The notes beneath the pieces were generated by a model. It made no database searches, was not told the origin of the DNA, and saw nothing but the letters and a program-made list of their open reading frames with translations. From Streptomyces canus 299MFChir4.1 (GTDB lineage Bacteria; Actinomycetota; Actinomycetes; Streptomycetales; Streptomycetaceae): a stretch of DNA of 59,939 bases. How positions within the stretch are numbered: position 1 is the first letter of the stretch; each line of letters opens with the position of its first letter. Both the position numbers and the translations under genes were made by a program. This document shows, one piece after another, positions 26,391 to 35,423 of this stretch. The stretch lies in NCBI RefSeq assembly GCF_000383615.1, contig NZ_KB911621.1, positions 1 through 59,939 on the forward strand, read 5' to 3'.

Positions 26391-27070
26391 TCACGGCTGC
26401 TCGAAGCGGTGACGTGGAGCCGACCAGTCCGCTGCCGCCGCCGGCGCGCGTTCGAGGTCCTCCTCGAGCAACAGTCGCCGTGCCACGAGTTCCTCGGCGG
26501 CGGCCTTGATCATGGCGACGTAGTCGGTCGAGTCCCGGTAGCGTTTCTGGATGCTGGGACGGAGGTCGCCGGTGATCAGCCGTTCGTCCTCCGTGGCGGC
26601 GAACGGGAACGTGGAGCCGCTGAACTCGTGCAGCGCACCGTGCCCTTGACCGGGAGCTCGCGTGTTCCATCCGGTGTACGTGCCGAGCGGCACGGCCACC
26701 ATCGGAGCGCGTACGCCCGCGGTTTCGTTGCCGTCGGCGTCGACGGCGGGAACCAACACCGTGTACCCGCGTGAGCGGTCGGCGACCGGCGGAACGGCCG
26801 AACGGTCCACGGTGTAAAGCTCGTTGGGACCCTGGGGCCGCAGGACGGACGGCACGGCGGGGAACTGACGCGACCATGCGTTCATCGTCACCAGAGTGCC
26901 GTCCGCGACGATCGGCACCGCGCTGGGCGGCGGCTCCACGCCCTCGCTCACCCATGCGTCGAGGGAGTCCAGGACTGCGCGGAAGAGGGCGGAGGTGGCG
27001 ACCACGTTCTGAAGGTGGTTGCAGATCCCCCTCGCGGGAGCCCCGGCGGCCGGATCGGCCTGACCGTCAG
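26391..27070 (-). pseudogene. Alpha/beta-hydrolase-domain protein, C-terminal fragment
   Basis: The minus frame reads ICNHLQNVVATSALFRAVLD, SLDAWVSEGVEPPPSAVPIV and GVRAPMVAVPLGTYTGWNTR, then SFPF..ERLITGDLRPSIQKRY near the end. These are features of the C-terminal half of the large hydrolase-like family often named alpha/beta hydrolase domain proteins (Abhydrolase_10 type). The N-terminal half with the nucleophile region is missing; sequence upstream of about 27070 no longer fits. It presumably arrived with the deletion that removed the third gene of the OCD/lyase operon. Confidence 0.6.
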
Positions 27071-27589
27071 CGCCGTCCTTGACGAGAACGGCGACCAGGG
27101 GGCCCTGGTGGTTCCGTATCCTGCCATGCTCGACGTCCCGCACGAGCTCGTCGAGCATGTTGCCTGGCTGCTCTACGAACACCGGCGCGCACGCAACGCC
27201 CGTTGGCGCAGACTCGGTTGCTTCCAACTCTGGGCAGCTCGTGGCCGATCGGCTTGGATGTAGCCGGCCAACTGCTTCTGGATGCGCCCTTGGACCAGGT
27301 CATGAGGTAGGGCAGGGGCGACTGGGGACAGTCCGGCAGGGTGCGGGCGCGGAGTTCCGCCCGGGCCAGCTCCACGAGCTCGGCATGTCCGGTTGGAAGG
27401 GTGGGAGCGACGTCCAGTTCCACTGAGCCGCGATAGCCGGGCTTCCGGGGTCCGTTTTTCGTCCGCGGCGTTCGTGGCCTCGGCATGCTCGGGCTGGTGG
27501 CCGGATCGGCGCCCTCTCGGTGTCCGGCTCACGGCGTCATTCAGGTCCGAGACCTGGCCAGGAGGGTGAGACGATCCTCACGTCGAAGT
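27071..27589. other. Unassigned stretch between hydrolase debris and the next operator
   Basis: Open frames on the minus strand cross this stretch (for example SVELDVAPTLPTGHAELVEL) but I recognise no family and see no supported start. It may contain further decayed coding sequence. The last 50 bases before 27590 are promoter-like only in being near the hydrolase gene. Confidence 0.35.
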
Positions 27590-27650
27590 AGAACGTTCTG
27601 TCTTGCAGACACTGCGTGCAATTGTCATGCTGTACGAGACAGAACGTTCT
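27590..27650. promoter_or_regulatory. Perfect 14-bp inverted repeat with nested palindromes, operator of the secreted hydrolase
   Basis: AGAACGTTCTGTCT (27590-27603) and AGACAGAACGTTCT (27637-27650) are exact inverted copies, and each contains the self-complementary AGAACGTTCT. Two dimer sites 47 bases apart lie immediately upstream of the hydrolase start (27674), an arrangement typical of TetR-type repression. The binding protein is not adjacent; the nearest TetR genes are at 12079 and 30141, whose own control regions show different symmetry. Confidence 0.65.
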
Positions 27651-27673
27651 TTTTATCGAGGTGAAATTTTCCC

Positions 27674-28507
27674 ATGGCACGTCGAATCCCCGTTCGTAGG
27701 ACGCTGGTGGCCACCAGCGCGGCCGCCCTCGTTGCGGTCGGTGCCGCGATGGCGGCGCCAGCCACCGCGTCCCCGGCCCCGGCCGCGCACGAGGCCAAGC
27801 CGACAGTGGTGCTGGTGCACGGCGCTTTCGCCGACTCCTCCGGCTTCAAGACAGTGATTGCTCGGCTGACCCAGGACGGTTACCCGGTGCGAACGGTGTC
27901 GAACCCGCTGCGGGGCCTGCCCACCGACACCGCCGCAGCCAAGGACGTACTGCGCAGCATCCAGGGTCCCATCGTGCTCGTGGGCCACTCGTACGGCGGC
28001 GCAGTCATCACCAACGCGGCGGCCGGCGATCCCGACGTCAAGGCGCTCGTGTACCTCGCGGCACTGGTTCCGGACGTGGGGGAGACCCCCTTCGGGCCGT
28101 CCGATGTCCCCATCGAGCACCCGGCGCCGCCGCAGTCCCTGGTTGAGGTTCCGACGGTGGCCGCGGACGGGACTGCCGGCGACGACCTGTACCTGGCGCA
28201 GGATGGGTTCCGGGCGACGTTCGCCGCTGATGTCGATCCGGCGACCGCCGCGGCGATGGCCGCCACGCAGCGGCCAGTCGCGAAGGCCGCGGTGGGCTTC
28301 AAGACCACTGCGGCGGCGTGGCGGACCATCCCGTCCTGGAACCTGATCACCGAGAATGACCAGGCCAACGCGCCGGAGATGCAGGAGTTCTTTGCGAAGC
28401 GGGCCAACTCCCACATTGAGGAGGTCAACTCCTCGCACGCCGTCTACGTCAGCCACCCCGACGCGGTCGTCAAGATAATCGAAGACGCCGCTCGCGGGAC
28501 GCGCTGA
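27674..28507 (+). CDS. Secreted alpha/beta hydrolase
   Basis: The 277-residue protein has a Sec-type signal peptide (RRIPVRRTLVATSAAALVAV ending near ATASPAPA), so it is exported. The fold starts at TVVLVHGAFADSSGFKTVIA, an oxyanion-hole HG motif. The nucleophile elbow is IVLVGHSYGGAVITNAA, and SSHAVYVSHPDAV supplies the catalytic His. The GHSYGG form is common in esterases and lactonases of this family. The start follows GAGGTGAAATTTTCCC. It is flanked upstream by the inverted-repeat operator and has a distant homologue in the lower-GC hydrolase at 47983-48795. Confidence 0.9.
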   Translation: MARRIPVRRTLVATSAAALVAVGAAMAAPATASPAPAAHEAKPTVVLVHGAFADSSGFKTVIARLTQDGYPVRTVSNPLRGLPTDTAAAKDVLRSIQGPIVLVGHSYGGAVITNAAAGDPDVKALVYLAALVPDVGETPFGPSDVPIEHPAPPQSLVEVPTVAADGTAGDDLYLAQDGFRATFAADVDPATAAAMAATQRPVAKAAVGFKTTAAAWRTIPSWNLITENDQANAPEMQEFFAKRANSHIEEVNSSHAVYVSHPDAVVKIIEDAARGTR

Positions 28508-28614
28508 AGCGTGCTCTCAACCGCTGTCGCTGCGATCGAGGACATCCACCCGTACGTGCTTCTTCATCTCGCGTAGCCGCCGTCGGAAGCCTTCCGGCGT
28601 GAGGCAGGTCTGTG

Positions 28615-29122
28615 CGGCGAGCGCGGGCAGGGAGCGAAGTACTGGCTGCAGGTGTTCACCGAGCTGAACAACCGCGGCCTCGAGGACGTGTTAATGCTGG
28701 TCTGCGACGGGCTGAACGGCCTGCCCCGCGGGGTGGAAACCGTCTGGCCACGGACGATCGTCCAGACCAGCATCGTCCATCTTCTGCGCAACTCGTTCGG
28801 TTACGGGGCCCCCAGGACTGGGACAACTCGCCAAGGCCCTCAGGCCCGTTTACAACGCCCCGACCGCGGAGGCGGCCGGGACGCGGTTCCTGGAGTTCGC
28901 TGCCGCGTGGGGCAGGACGTATCCGGCGTCGTGAAGCTCTGGTCGGATGCGTGGGCCTCGTTCCTCCCCTTCCTCGCCTGCGACGTGGAGATCCCCAACG
29001 TCATCTGCTCGACGAATGCGATCTGGGTGCTGTACTTCTGCCACCTCATACTCCAGCAGCGTTTCGCTATTCCTGCTGGTCAGGAGCCTGATTCTGAGGG
29101 TAGGCGCCTGATGCTCCGTTAG
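28615..29122 (+). pseudogene. IS256-family (mutator-type) transposase remnant
   Basis: YWLQVFTELNNRGLEDVLML and VCDGLNGLPRGVETVWPRTI with VQTSIVHLLRNS are the central DDE block of IS256 transposases. A frame break follows RNSF near 28805; LAKALRPVYNAPT is in another frame, then WSDAWASFLPFLACDVEIPN and ICSTNAI return. The C-terminal SLNYQLRK region is gone. Decayed, with no ends recognised. Confidence 0.75.
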
Positions 29123-29205
29123 GGGACGATTCGGCGGGTCCAAAAGGTGTGCAGGCTCGGCGGTGGTCGTGGCAGTGCCGGGTGACGGCCACTTCGCGGT
29201 GGCTG

Positions 29206-30062
29206 TCAGGCCGGTGCGGGCAGTCGCCCGGCGAGGAGTTCCTCGGAGCGTTCCCACAGTCTGCGGGCGAGGTCGGCGTCCAGGGCCTGCGGGTTCTCGG
29301 GCGGCACATCCTTGCGCTTGTAGTAGTAGGCCCCTGAACGCCAGTCCCTGCCGGGTGTGCCCTCGGCGAGCCAGACGATCTGGTCCGCGCCCTGTTCGGG
29401 CGTGGACAGCAGGATGTTCCGTATGACCGGTTTGGTGCCGAGGAAGCGGACCGTACGCATGATCGCACTGGTGGTGTCGGAGGCGAAGTTCGTCCGCACG
29501 TTGCCCGGGTAGAAGCAGGCCGCCGAGAGGCCGTCGGCGTGGTGGCGCCGGTGGAGTTCGGTCGTGAAGAGGATGTTCTCCAGCTTCGACGCGCCGTACG
29601 CCCGGACCGGGTCGTAGGCGCGGTCGTGGTCCAGGTCGTCCAGGTGGATCTCCTTGGCGAACCGTACCGTGCTTGAGGTCTGGAGCACCGACGCCCGCGA
29701 GGCGGTGAGGACGTCCAGGAGCAGCCGTGTCAGCAGGTACGGCGCGAGGTGGTTGACCTGGAAGGTCTTCTCGAAGCCGTCCACGGTCTTGGTCCGGGTG
29801 CCGAACACACCTCCGGCGTTGTTGGCGAGCACGTCGATCCGGGGGTATGCGGCGCGCAGTTCGGCAGCGAGACGCTCGACGTCGTCGAGTCGAAGTCGGC
29901 GACGAAACTGTCGGCCCCGATTTCCGCGGCGACGGTGCGGGTCTTCTCGGCGGAGCGGCCCACGACGACGACGGTCTGCCCGTCCGCGTGCAGCTTCCGC
30001 GCCGCTGCTGCCCCGATGCCGTCGCTCGCGCCTGTGACGACGACCACCTTGGTGTCACTCAT
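29206..30062 (-). pseudogene. Short-chain dehydrogenase split by one frameshift
   Basis: The first frame starts at ATG 30062 with VVVVTGASDGIGAAAARKLH and VVVVGRSAEKTRTVAAEIGA, an NADP-type SDR, and breaks near 29885 after VADFDS. The second frame continues at once with MLANNAGGVFGTRTKTVDGF, VLQTSSTVRFAKEIH (Ser) and YGASKLENILFTTELH (YxxxK), ending at 29206. The sequence is otherwise like retinol-dehydrogenase-type SDRs of about 285 residues. A single base loss near 29885 restores the frame, so this is either a young pseudogene or a sequencing error. It is divergent from a TetR gene. Confidence 0.8.
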
Positions 30063-30092
30063 CGCTTGTCACTCTTCCTGGAGAGATACTGA

Positions 30093-30136
30093 GTCTCATA
30101 AGTGAGACACGGTACCAATAATGGCCTGTAGTACCG
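30093..30136. promoter_or_regulatory. Divergent SDR/TetR control region with two inverted repeats
   Basis: GTCTCATAAGTGAGAC (30093-30108) is a perfect 6-bp inverted repeat with a 4-base centre, and the sequence just before it adds TGA. A second repeat pairs CGGTAC (30110-30115) with GTACCG (30131-30136). They occupy the 78 bases between the SDR start (30062) and the TetR start (30141), so autoregulation and repression of the SDR gene is the likely use. Confidence 0.55.
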
Positions 30137-30140
30137 TGAA

Positions 30141-30758
30141 GTGATGAACCCGGACCGAACCGCAGGCGGCGCACGAGCGCGGGCACGCCAGGCCATGCGT
30201 GCCGCGGTGGCGGTGACCGTCCAGGACCTGGTCCTGGAGCACGGCTATGAAGAGACGACGATCGACGACATCTGCGCGGCCGCCGAGATCTCGCGCAGCA
30301 CGTTCTTCCGGTGCTTCCACTCCAAGGAGGAAGCCCTCTTCGGCCCCACGGCCGGCGCCCCCGAATACCTGCGGGACGCGCTCGCCGCCCGCCCGGCCGA
30401 CGAAGCACCCTGGGTCGCGATCCGGCACGCGCTCAATCCATTGATCGACCAGTACGAGGGCCACGACGAGCGCACACGGCGCCTGACCCGCCTGATGGTG
30501 AACACGCCGGCGCTGGCGGCCCGGCACCGCGAGAAGAACGCCCGCTGGCACGAACTCCTGCGCCCCGAGATCGCCCGCCGCTTGGGGGCCGACCCGGCCG
30601 ACGCCGCCGACCCGCGCGCCGACGCCGTGATCGCCGCGGCTCTGGGCTGCGTCGAGGCCACGCTGGCCGCGTGGACCGCAAGCGATCGGCCACGATCGCT
30701 GTCGGAGATCCTGGACCAGGCGATGGGGGTGGCATTCGTCCCTCAGCGGCCGGAATAG
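30141..30758 (+). CDS. TetR-family repressor, divergent from the SDR gene
   Basis: A GTG at 30141 and an ATG at 30144 are both possible starts; the product is 204-205 residues. The DNA-binding domain is AVAVTVQDLVLEHGYEETTI, DDICAAAEISRSTFFRCFHS, KEEALFG. The helical C-terminal domain (LMVNTPALAARHREKNARWH, IAAALGCVEATLAAWTASD) resembles the common actinobacterial acyl-/drug-responsive type. It converges on the FMN reductase gene, with a terminator hairpin between them. Confidence 0.88.
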   Translation: MMNPDRTAGGARARARQAMRAAVAVTVQDLVLEHGYEETTIDDICAAAEISRSTFFRCFHSKEEALFGPTAGAPEYLRDALAARPADEAPWVAIRHALNPLIDQYEGHDERTRRLTRLMVNTPALAARHREKNARWHELLRPEIARRLGADPADAADPRADAVIAAALGCVEATLAAWTASDRPRSLSEILDQAMGVAFVPQRPE

Positions 30759-30762
30759 AAAC

Positions 30763-30783
30763 TCCGTCGGAGGATCCGACGGA
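30763..30783. terminator. Bidirectional terminator hairpin between convergent genes
   Basis: TCCGTCGGA (30763-30771) and TCCGACGGA (30775-30783) form a 9-bp perfect stem with a 3-base loop in the 26 bases between the TetR stop (30758) and the FMN reductase stop (30785). Position between converging genes makes termination its probable role. Confidence 0.7.
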
Positions 30784-30784
30784 T

Positions 30785-31339
30785 TCATCCCGCGGCGGCG
30801 AGCCTGCCCGTACGGCCGCCAAGCGCGTCGGAGAACTGGTCAGTGACCTGCTCCAACGCTAGCGCGGCGGCCGGTGTGACGGGCGACGCGCCACCCTCCG
30901 CGGCGATGTCCTTGTCGAGGGTGAACCAGCCCTGCACTATGTGCGCCGCGCCCATGGAGCTGAGCACGGGGCGCAGGGCGTAGTCGATGGCCAGGACGTG
31001 GGCCGTGCTGCCGCCGGTGGCCAGCGGCAGCACGGTCTTGCCGGTCAGCGCGTACTGCGGGAGCAGGTCGAGCAGTGACTTGAGCAGCCCCGAGTAGGCG
31101 GCCTTGTACACGGGCGTGCCGATCACGACCCCGTCCGCCTGTGCGAACAGCTCCGTTGCAGCGGTGATCGCCGGATGCGCGAAGTCGGCGCCGAGCAGCG
31201 CTTCGGGTGGCAGGGAGCGCACCTCCAGCGGGGTTACTTCGTGCCCTTGCCGCCGCAGCCGGTCGTCCACGTGACGCAACAGCCGGGTGGTACGGGAGGT
31301 GGGGGAGGGGCTTCCGGAGACGGACAGGATGGCAGCCAT
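30785..31339 (-). CDS. NAD(P)H-dependent FMN reductase, SsuE-like
   Basis: At 184 residues this is a flavodoxin-fold reductase: ILSVSGSPSPTSRTTRLLRH binds the FMN phosphate, GVVIGTPVYKAAYSGLLKSL is the flavin-ring segment with the tyrosine of SsuE/MsuE, and TVLPLATGGSTAHVLAIDY closes the site. It supplies reduced FMN to two-component monooxygenases, and an NtaA-type monooxygenase of exactly that class is encoded in the same direction at 34060-35388. It is 72 bases downstream of the hydrolase gene, so it is probably the last gene of the sulfur-type operon. Confidence 0.9.
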   Translation of the reverse strand: MAAILSVSGSPSPTSRTTRLLRHVDDRLRRQGHEVTPLEVRSLPPEALLGADFAHPAITAATELFAQADGVVIGTPVYKAAYSGLLKSLLDLLPQYALTGKTVLPLATGGSTAHVLAIDYALRPVLSSMGAAHIVQGWFTLDKDIAAEGGASPVTPAAALALEQVTDQFSDALGGRTGRLAAAG

Positions 31340-31411
31340 GAGGGACCTTCCGGGGACGGGGTTCAGACGTGCGAACGGGGCGGATTCGTAGGGCGGTTGC
31401 TCACCGGTTGC

Positions 31412-32182
31412 TCACCACGTGCTCGACCGCACCGTGACGATGGGGCTCAGGTCGTTGCGGAGCGTTTCGAGGAACGTGACGACCTCACCCGCTGCGGAGC
31501 GGTGCTGGAGGTCGTTGAGGACGTCGTGGTGAGCGCCGTGCACGACCGAGAGGCGAGCGCGGGGCAGTGACTTCGCCGTTCGCGCCAGCACTTCGTGGTC
31601 GGCCAGCGGATCGGCGTCTCCGACGAGGAGCAGGACCGGAACGTTCACGTCGCCGTCGTTGAGGGCGGTCAGCAGGGCGTCCGGTACGGCGTCGTCGAGC
31701 GCGCCTCGCCGCACTTCGGGGTCCTCGGTGAGCACGCCCCGGTGCGCGGGGCAGGAGGTGCGGACGGCGAGTTCGTCGTCCCAGGTCTCGACGGTGTCCG
31801 GGGCCCGTCCGGGCAGGCCGGCGAGGACCACGGCGTCGGCCAGCGGGGCGGAGCTTTCCCCGGTCCGGCCGGCGAGCGCGGCGATGGCCGCGGCACCGGA
31901 GTCGGCTCCGACGAGCACGATGGGCCGGACCACGTCACCTTCGGACGCGGTGCCCTCGACCGCCTCGGCGACCTGCGCGGCGAAGTCGGACGTCGCGGCC
32001 TCCAGGTCGTCGAAACCGTCGAGGTGGGGACCGTCGATCACCCGCACGCGGTAGGCGTCCGCGGCGAGCCGCCTGCCGAACCGGGCGTAGGTCGCCCGGG
32101 TCTCGCCCCGGCCGGGCACCACGACGACGGTGCCGCGGACGCGCAGGCCTTCGGGGCCGTAGTAGTCGCTGTACTGGGTCAT
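31412..32182 (-). CDS. Alpha/beta hydrolase of the organosulfur-type operon
   Basis: ATG 32182 follows CAGGAGCGTGAC and gives 256 residues. VVVVPGRGETRATYARFGRR is the entry strand with oxyanion loop, PIVLVGADSGAAAIAALAG the nucleophile elbow (GADSG), VLLLVGDADPLADHEVLA carries the acid and VVHGAHHDVLNDL the His. It is a cytoplasmic hydrolase or thioesterase-like enzyme that may cleave an ester or ring product of the monooxygenases encoded just upstream. The substrate cannot be told. A 132-base gap separates it from the flavin monooxygenase stop. Confidence 0.85.
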   Translation of the reverse strand: MTQYSDYYGPEGLRVRGTVVVVPGRGETRATYARFGRRLAADAYRVRVIDGPHLDGFDDLEAATSDFAAQVAEAVEGTASEGDVVRPIVLVGADSGAAAIAALAGRTGESSAPLADAVVLAGLPGRAPDTVETWDDELAVRTSCPAHRGVLTEDPEVRRGALDDAVPDALLTALNDGDVNVPVLLLVGDADPLADHEVLARTAKSLPRARLSVVHGAHHDVLNDLQHRSAAGEVVTFLETLRNDLSPIVTVRSSTW

Positions 32183-32314
32183 GTCACGCTCCTGTGGATG
32201 CGGGTCGGTTCGGCCGGGGGCGGGAAGTGACCTCGCGGGCCGCCGGGGACCGGTGCTGGAGGCCGAGTCGTGCGCCCCGGGCCGCTCGTTTGTCACGGGG
32301 GATGCTTTGCATGG

Positions 32315-34063
32315 TCAGGCCACGGCGCTCGGAGCGAGCCGGTCGGCCCCGTCGGATCTCGGGACGGAATCCAGGCCCAGCAGCCGGTCCAGAACCGCGC
32401 CCGCACCGCCTTCCGGCAGCCGGGCACCGCGCCACACGACGTGCTGGTCCGGACGGACGAGCACGTTGCCGGTGCCGTAGACGGCGCGCGCCGGGGCGTC
32501 GGTGAGGTGGACGACGGTGAAGGGCAGCGAACGGGCGGCGGCCTCCGCGGCGAAGGCACGCTCGACGGTCCGGTCCTCGGTGAGGACCAGCAGTCCGAAG
32601 GAGGTGCCGAGGCGGTCGTAGAGCGTTCCGCCTCCCGGATCGACGGGACCGTTGGGCGCGCGATGGCCTGGGCGCGGGTCGTCCTCGTACACGTCGGCTC
32701 GCCACGGCGCCTCCGCGGCCGGCTGGCCCGGCTCGTACCAGACGACCGCCGAGGCGTCGTAGCGCTCGTCGAAGGTGACCCCCTCGGAGCCGATGCGGTC
32801 CCGGCGCAGGCGTTCACCGATCTCGGCCCGTCGCCGTACGGCCTGGGCGCCGAGATCCGCGTCGTCGGGAATGCCGCCGCGGCGGATCTCCCCGAGGGTG
32901 GCCTCGGTACGGCGTGCCTGGGCCAACGAGTGGTCGGCGACCCGCCAGTTGTGCGGCCGTCGCTCCTGGTCGTAGGAGTCCAGCAGGGACTGCGGGGCCT
33001 GCCCGGCGAGCACGGCCGCGAGCTTCCAGCCGAGGTTGACGACGTCACCGATGCCCTCGCCCAGGTTGCCGCCGGGTGTGCGGACGTGGGCGGCGTCTCC
33101 GGCCAGCAGTACCCGGCCCCGGCGGAAGGTCTCGGCGATTCGGGTGGCCTGGTAGAAGGTGGTCGCCGATACCAGTTCGAGGTCGGCGTCGAATCCGAAC
33201 GCGGCCCTGCCCACCGCCAGCAGCTCGTCCTCGCCGGGTTCGTGGTCGAGGGGGTACGGACCGGCGTACACCCGCCACTCACGGGAGCTGATCGCGGCGA
33301 GGAACCCCGAGGCCTCCGCGTTGACGACGATGTTGGTGGCGCTCGGGGCCGGCCCGAGCCGGTCGGAGACGTCACCGGTGCGCACGACGAGCCGCAGCCG
33401 TTTCTGGGTGGCGTGGTCCCCTTCCCGGGCGATGCCGGCCAGCCGGCGGGTGGTGCTGCCGCCGCCGTCGGTGCCCAGGACGTAGGACGCCCGTACGGCA
33501 TGGTGCTCGCCCGACCGGGTGTCCACGACCTCGGCCAGGGCCGTGTCGGTGTCCTGGCGCAGGCCGGCCAGCTTCCAGCCACCGGCGACGGCGACCCCCT
33601 GCTCGGACAGGTGCTCCAGGAACACCTGCTGGAAGACGGTCTGGGGACGGCGCAGGGCCTCCTCGGTGAAAGGGCCGCCCCGGTCTGCGAAGGACGGGCG
33701 GGGTGCGGCCACGAGTTGATGCCCGACGAGGGAGGTGACCAGCCGGGTGCCCCGGTGCCACTCGGGCGGATAGGTCCAGGCGTCCCGGACCCGCTGGAGC
33801 AGCCGCCAGCGGCGCAGGTGCTCCACCACCCGCGGGGTGTGTCCCATCGCGCCGGCCCGTACCAGGGTCGCGGCACGGGCGCGTTCGACGACGGCTACCC
33901 GCACTCCGTGTGAGGTCAGTTCGACGGCCGCCGCCAGGCCCACCGGTCCCGCGCCGACGATCAGTACGTCGACCGCCGGCGGGGGAGTGGCCGAGGGGAA
34001 GCGGACGGTGTGGACGTCACGTCCGCCCGTCACCGACAGGTCGCTTTCCGGCAGTTCACTCAC
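32315..34063 (-). CDS. FAD-dependent aromatic monooxygenase, class A hydroxylase type
   Basis: The 582-residue protein has the GxGxxG FAD motif VDVLIVGAGPVGLAAAVELTSHGVRVAVVE near residue 30, the DG motif (YVLGTDGGGSTTRRLAG) near residue 195 and the GD motif VLLAGDAAHVRTPGGNLGEG near 320. This is the PheA/TfdB/MhpA-type fold for NADPH-driven hydroxylation of phenolic rings, with the usual C-terminal thioredoxin-like tail of about 150 residues. Its start overlaps the stop of the NtaA-type gene (ATGA), so the two monooxygenases are made together. The likely substrate is an aromatic compound taken up by the linked ABC importer. Confidence 0.88.
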   Translation of the reverse strand: MSELPESDLSVTGGRDVHTVRFPSATPPPAVDVLIVGAGPVGLAAAVELTSHGVRVAVVERARAATLVRAGAMGHTPRVVEHLRRWRLLQRVRDAWTYPPEWHRGTRLVTSLVGHQLVAAPRPSFADRGGPFTEEALRRPQTVFQQVFLEHLSEQGVAVAGGWKLAGLRQDTDTALAEVVDTRSGEHHAVRASYVLGTDGGGSTTRRLAGIAREGDHATQKRLRLVVRTGDVSDRLGPAPSATNIVVNAEASGFLAAISSREWRVYAGPYPLDHEPGEDELLAVGRAAFGFDADLELVSATTFYQATRIAETFRRGRVLLAGDAAHVRTPGGNLGEGIGDVVNLGWKLAAVLAGQAPQSLLDSYDQERRPHNWRVADHSLAQARRTEATLGEIRRGGIPDDADLGAQAVRRRAEIGERLRRDRIGSEGVTFDERYDASAVVWYEPGQPAAEAPWRADVYEDDPRPGHRAPNGPVDPGGGTLYDRLGTSFGLLVLTEDRTVERAFAAEAAARSLPFTVVHLTDAPARAVYGTGNVLVRPDQHVVWRGARLPEGGAGAVLDRLLGLDSVPRSDGADRLAPSAVA

Positions 34064-35388
34064 GGCCGCACCAGCGCGTGCCGGTTGACCGGAATGGGTA
34101 GCCCGAGGTTGCCGCGCAGCGTGTCCGCCGTGTACTCGGTGCGGAACAGGCCCCGCTTCTGGAGGATGGGGACCACGCCGTCGACGAAGAGGTCCAGCTC
34201 CTCCTCGGTGCGGAAGGCGAGGTTGATGCCGTCGAAGGCGCGGGCCTCGAACCAGTGCTGGATGGTGTCGGCCACGGTTCGCGGATCTCCGACGAACGGC
34301 GACTGGCGGAACTGGTTGACAGACTGGGCTACTTGCCGCAGCGTCAGTTTCTCGCTCCGGGCCCGCTCGATGAGTTGCGCGGCTCCGGTGCGCCCGCCCT
34401 TTTCGGCCAGGTGGGCGACGTCCGGGAAGGGGGCGTCCAGGTCGTGGACGCTGAAGTCGTACGCGCCGAAGGAGCGGCCCAGCAGCGCGAGGTTGCGGTC
34501 GAAGTCGTCGTCCTCCTCGAAGATCTCGCGCTCGCGACGGAGGGCCGCCTCGTCGGTCGCGGCGACGACCGGACCGCCGTGGATGAGGATCTTGACGTGG
34601 TCGGGGTCCCGGCCGTAGGCGGCGGTGCGCTTCTTGACGTCGGCGTAGTAGTCCCGCGCCTGCTCCAGGCCGCCGCCGGGCGCGAAGATGCCCTCGGCCA
34701 CCTGCGCGGCGAGATCACGGCCCTCCTCGGAGACTCCGGCCTGGAAGATGACCGGCTGGCCCTGCGGGGAGCGGGAGAGGTTCAGCGGGCCGGCGACCCT
34801 GAAGTGTTCGCCGTTGTGGTCGAGTTCGTGCAGCTTGGTCGGGTCGAGGAAGACGCCGCGCTCGACGTCGGCCGGGAACGCGTCGTCCTCGTAGGAGTCC
34901 CACAGCCCCCGGGCGACTTGCACGAACTCCAGGGCGCGGCCGTAGCGGGTGGCGTAGTCGAGGTGCTCGTCGAGCCCGAAGTTCTTGGCGGTGCCGGTGT
35001 CGAAGCTGGTGACGACGTTCCAGCCGGCCCGGCCGCCGCTGATGTGGTCGAGTGAGGCGAAGCGGCGGGCCAGGTTGAAGGGCGAGTTGTAGGTCGAGCT
35101 CGCCGTGCCCACCAGTCCGAGGTGCTTGGTGTGGGTGGCGACGGCGGACAGCAGGGTCAGCGGTTCGAGGCGGTTGAGGTAGTGCGCCGGGTAGGTGGTG
35201 TTGATGAACTGGCTGTCGACGATGAACAGGGCGTCGAACAGGGCGTGTTCGGCCGCCTGCGCCAGCCGGATGTAGTAGTTGATGTCGATGCTGGCGTTCT
35301 TCGCGATCCGCGGGTCCTTCCACAGGCCGTGCTGGCCGGGGCCGCCGACGCCGTAGGGGTGGAGGGCGAGATGGAGCGTGCGGGACAT
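34060..35388 (-). CDS. NtaA/SnaA/DszA-family FMNH2-dependent monooxygenase
   Basis: ATG 35388 follows CGAAAAGGACAGGACAGCC and gives 442 residues in the bacterial luciferase-like fold. HPYGVGGPGQHGLWKDPRIA, the HALFDALFIVDSQF strand, ISGGRAGWNVVTSFDTGTAK and the C-terminal VNQFRQSPFVGDPRTVADTI are family landmarks. Members use FMNH2 from a separate reductase (SsuE-like gene at 30785) to oxidise chelators, sulfones or other organosulfur compounds. It lies directly downstream of the Dpp-type importer genes. A much longer frame upstream to 36009 is a shadow of the ATPase gene and is rejected. Confidence 0.92.
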   Translation of the reverse strand: MSRTLHLALHPYGVGGPGQHGLWKDPRIAKNASIDINYYIRLAQAAEHALFDALFIVDSQFINTTYPAHYLNRLEPLTLLSAVATHTKHLGLVGTASSTYNSPFNLARRFASLDHISGGRAGWNVVTSFDTGTAKNFGLDEHLDYATRYGRALEFVQVARGLWDSYEDDAFPADVERGVFLDPTKLHELDHNGEHFRVAGPLNLSRSPQGQPVIFQAGVSEEGRDLAAQVAEGIFAPGGGLEQARDYYADVKKRTAAYGRDPDHVKILIHGGPVVAATDEAALRREREIFEEDDDFDRNLALLGRSFGAYDFSVHDLDAPFPDVAHLAEKGGRTGAAQLIERARSEKLTLRQVAQSVNQFRQSPFVGDPRTVADTIQHWFEARAFDGINLAFRTEEELDLFVDGVVPILQKRGLFRTEYTADTLRGNLGLPIPVNRHALVRP

Positions 35389-35423
35389 GGCTGTCCTGTC
35401 CTTTTCGGTCGTGGGCTGTCGGC

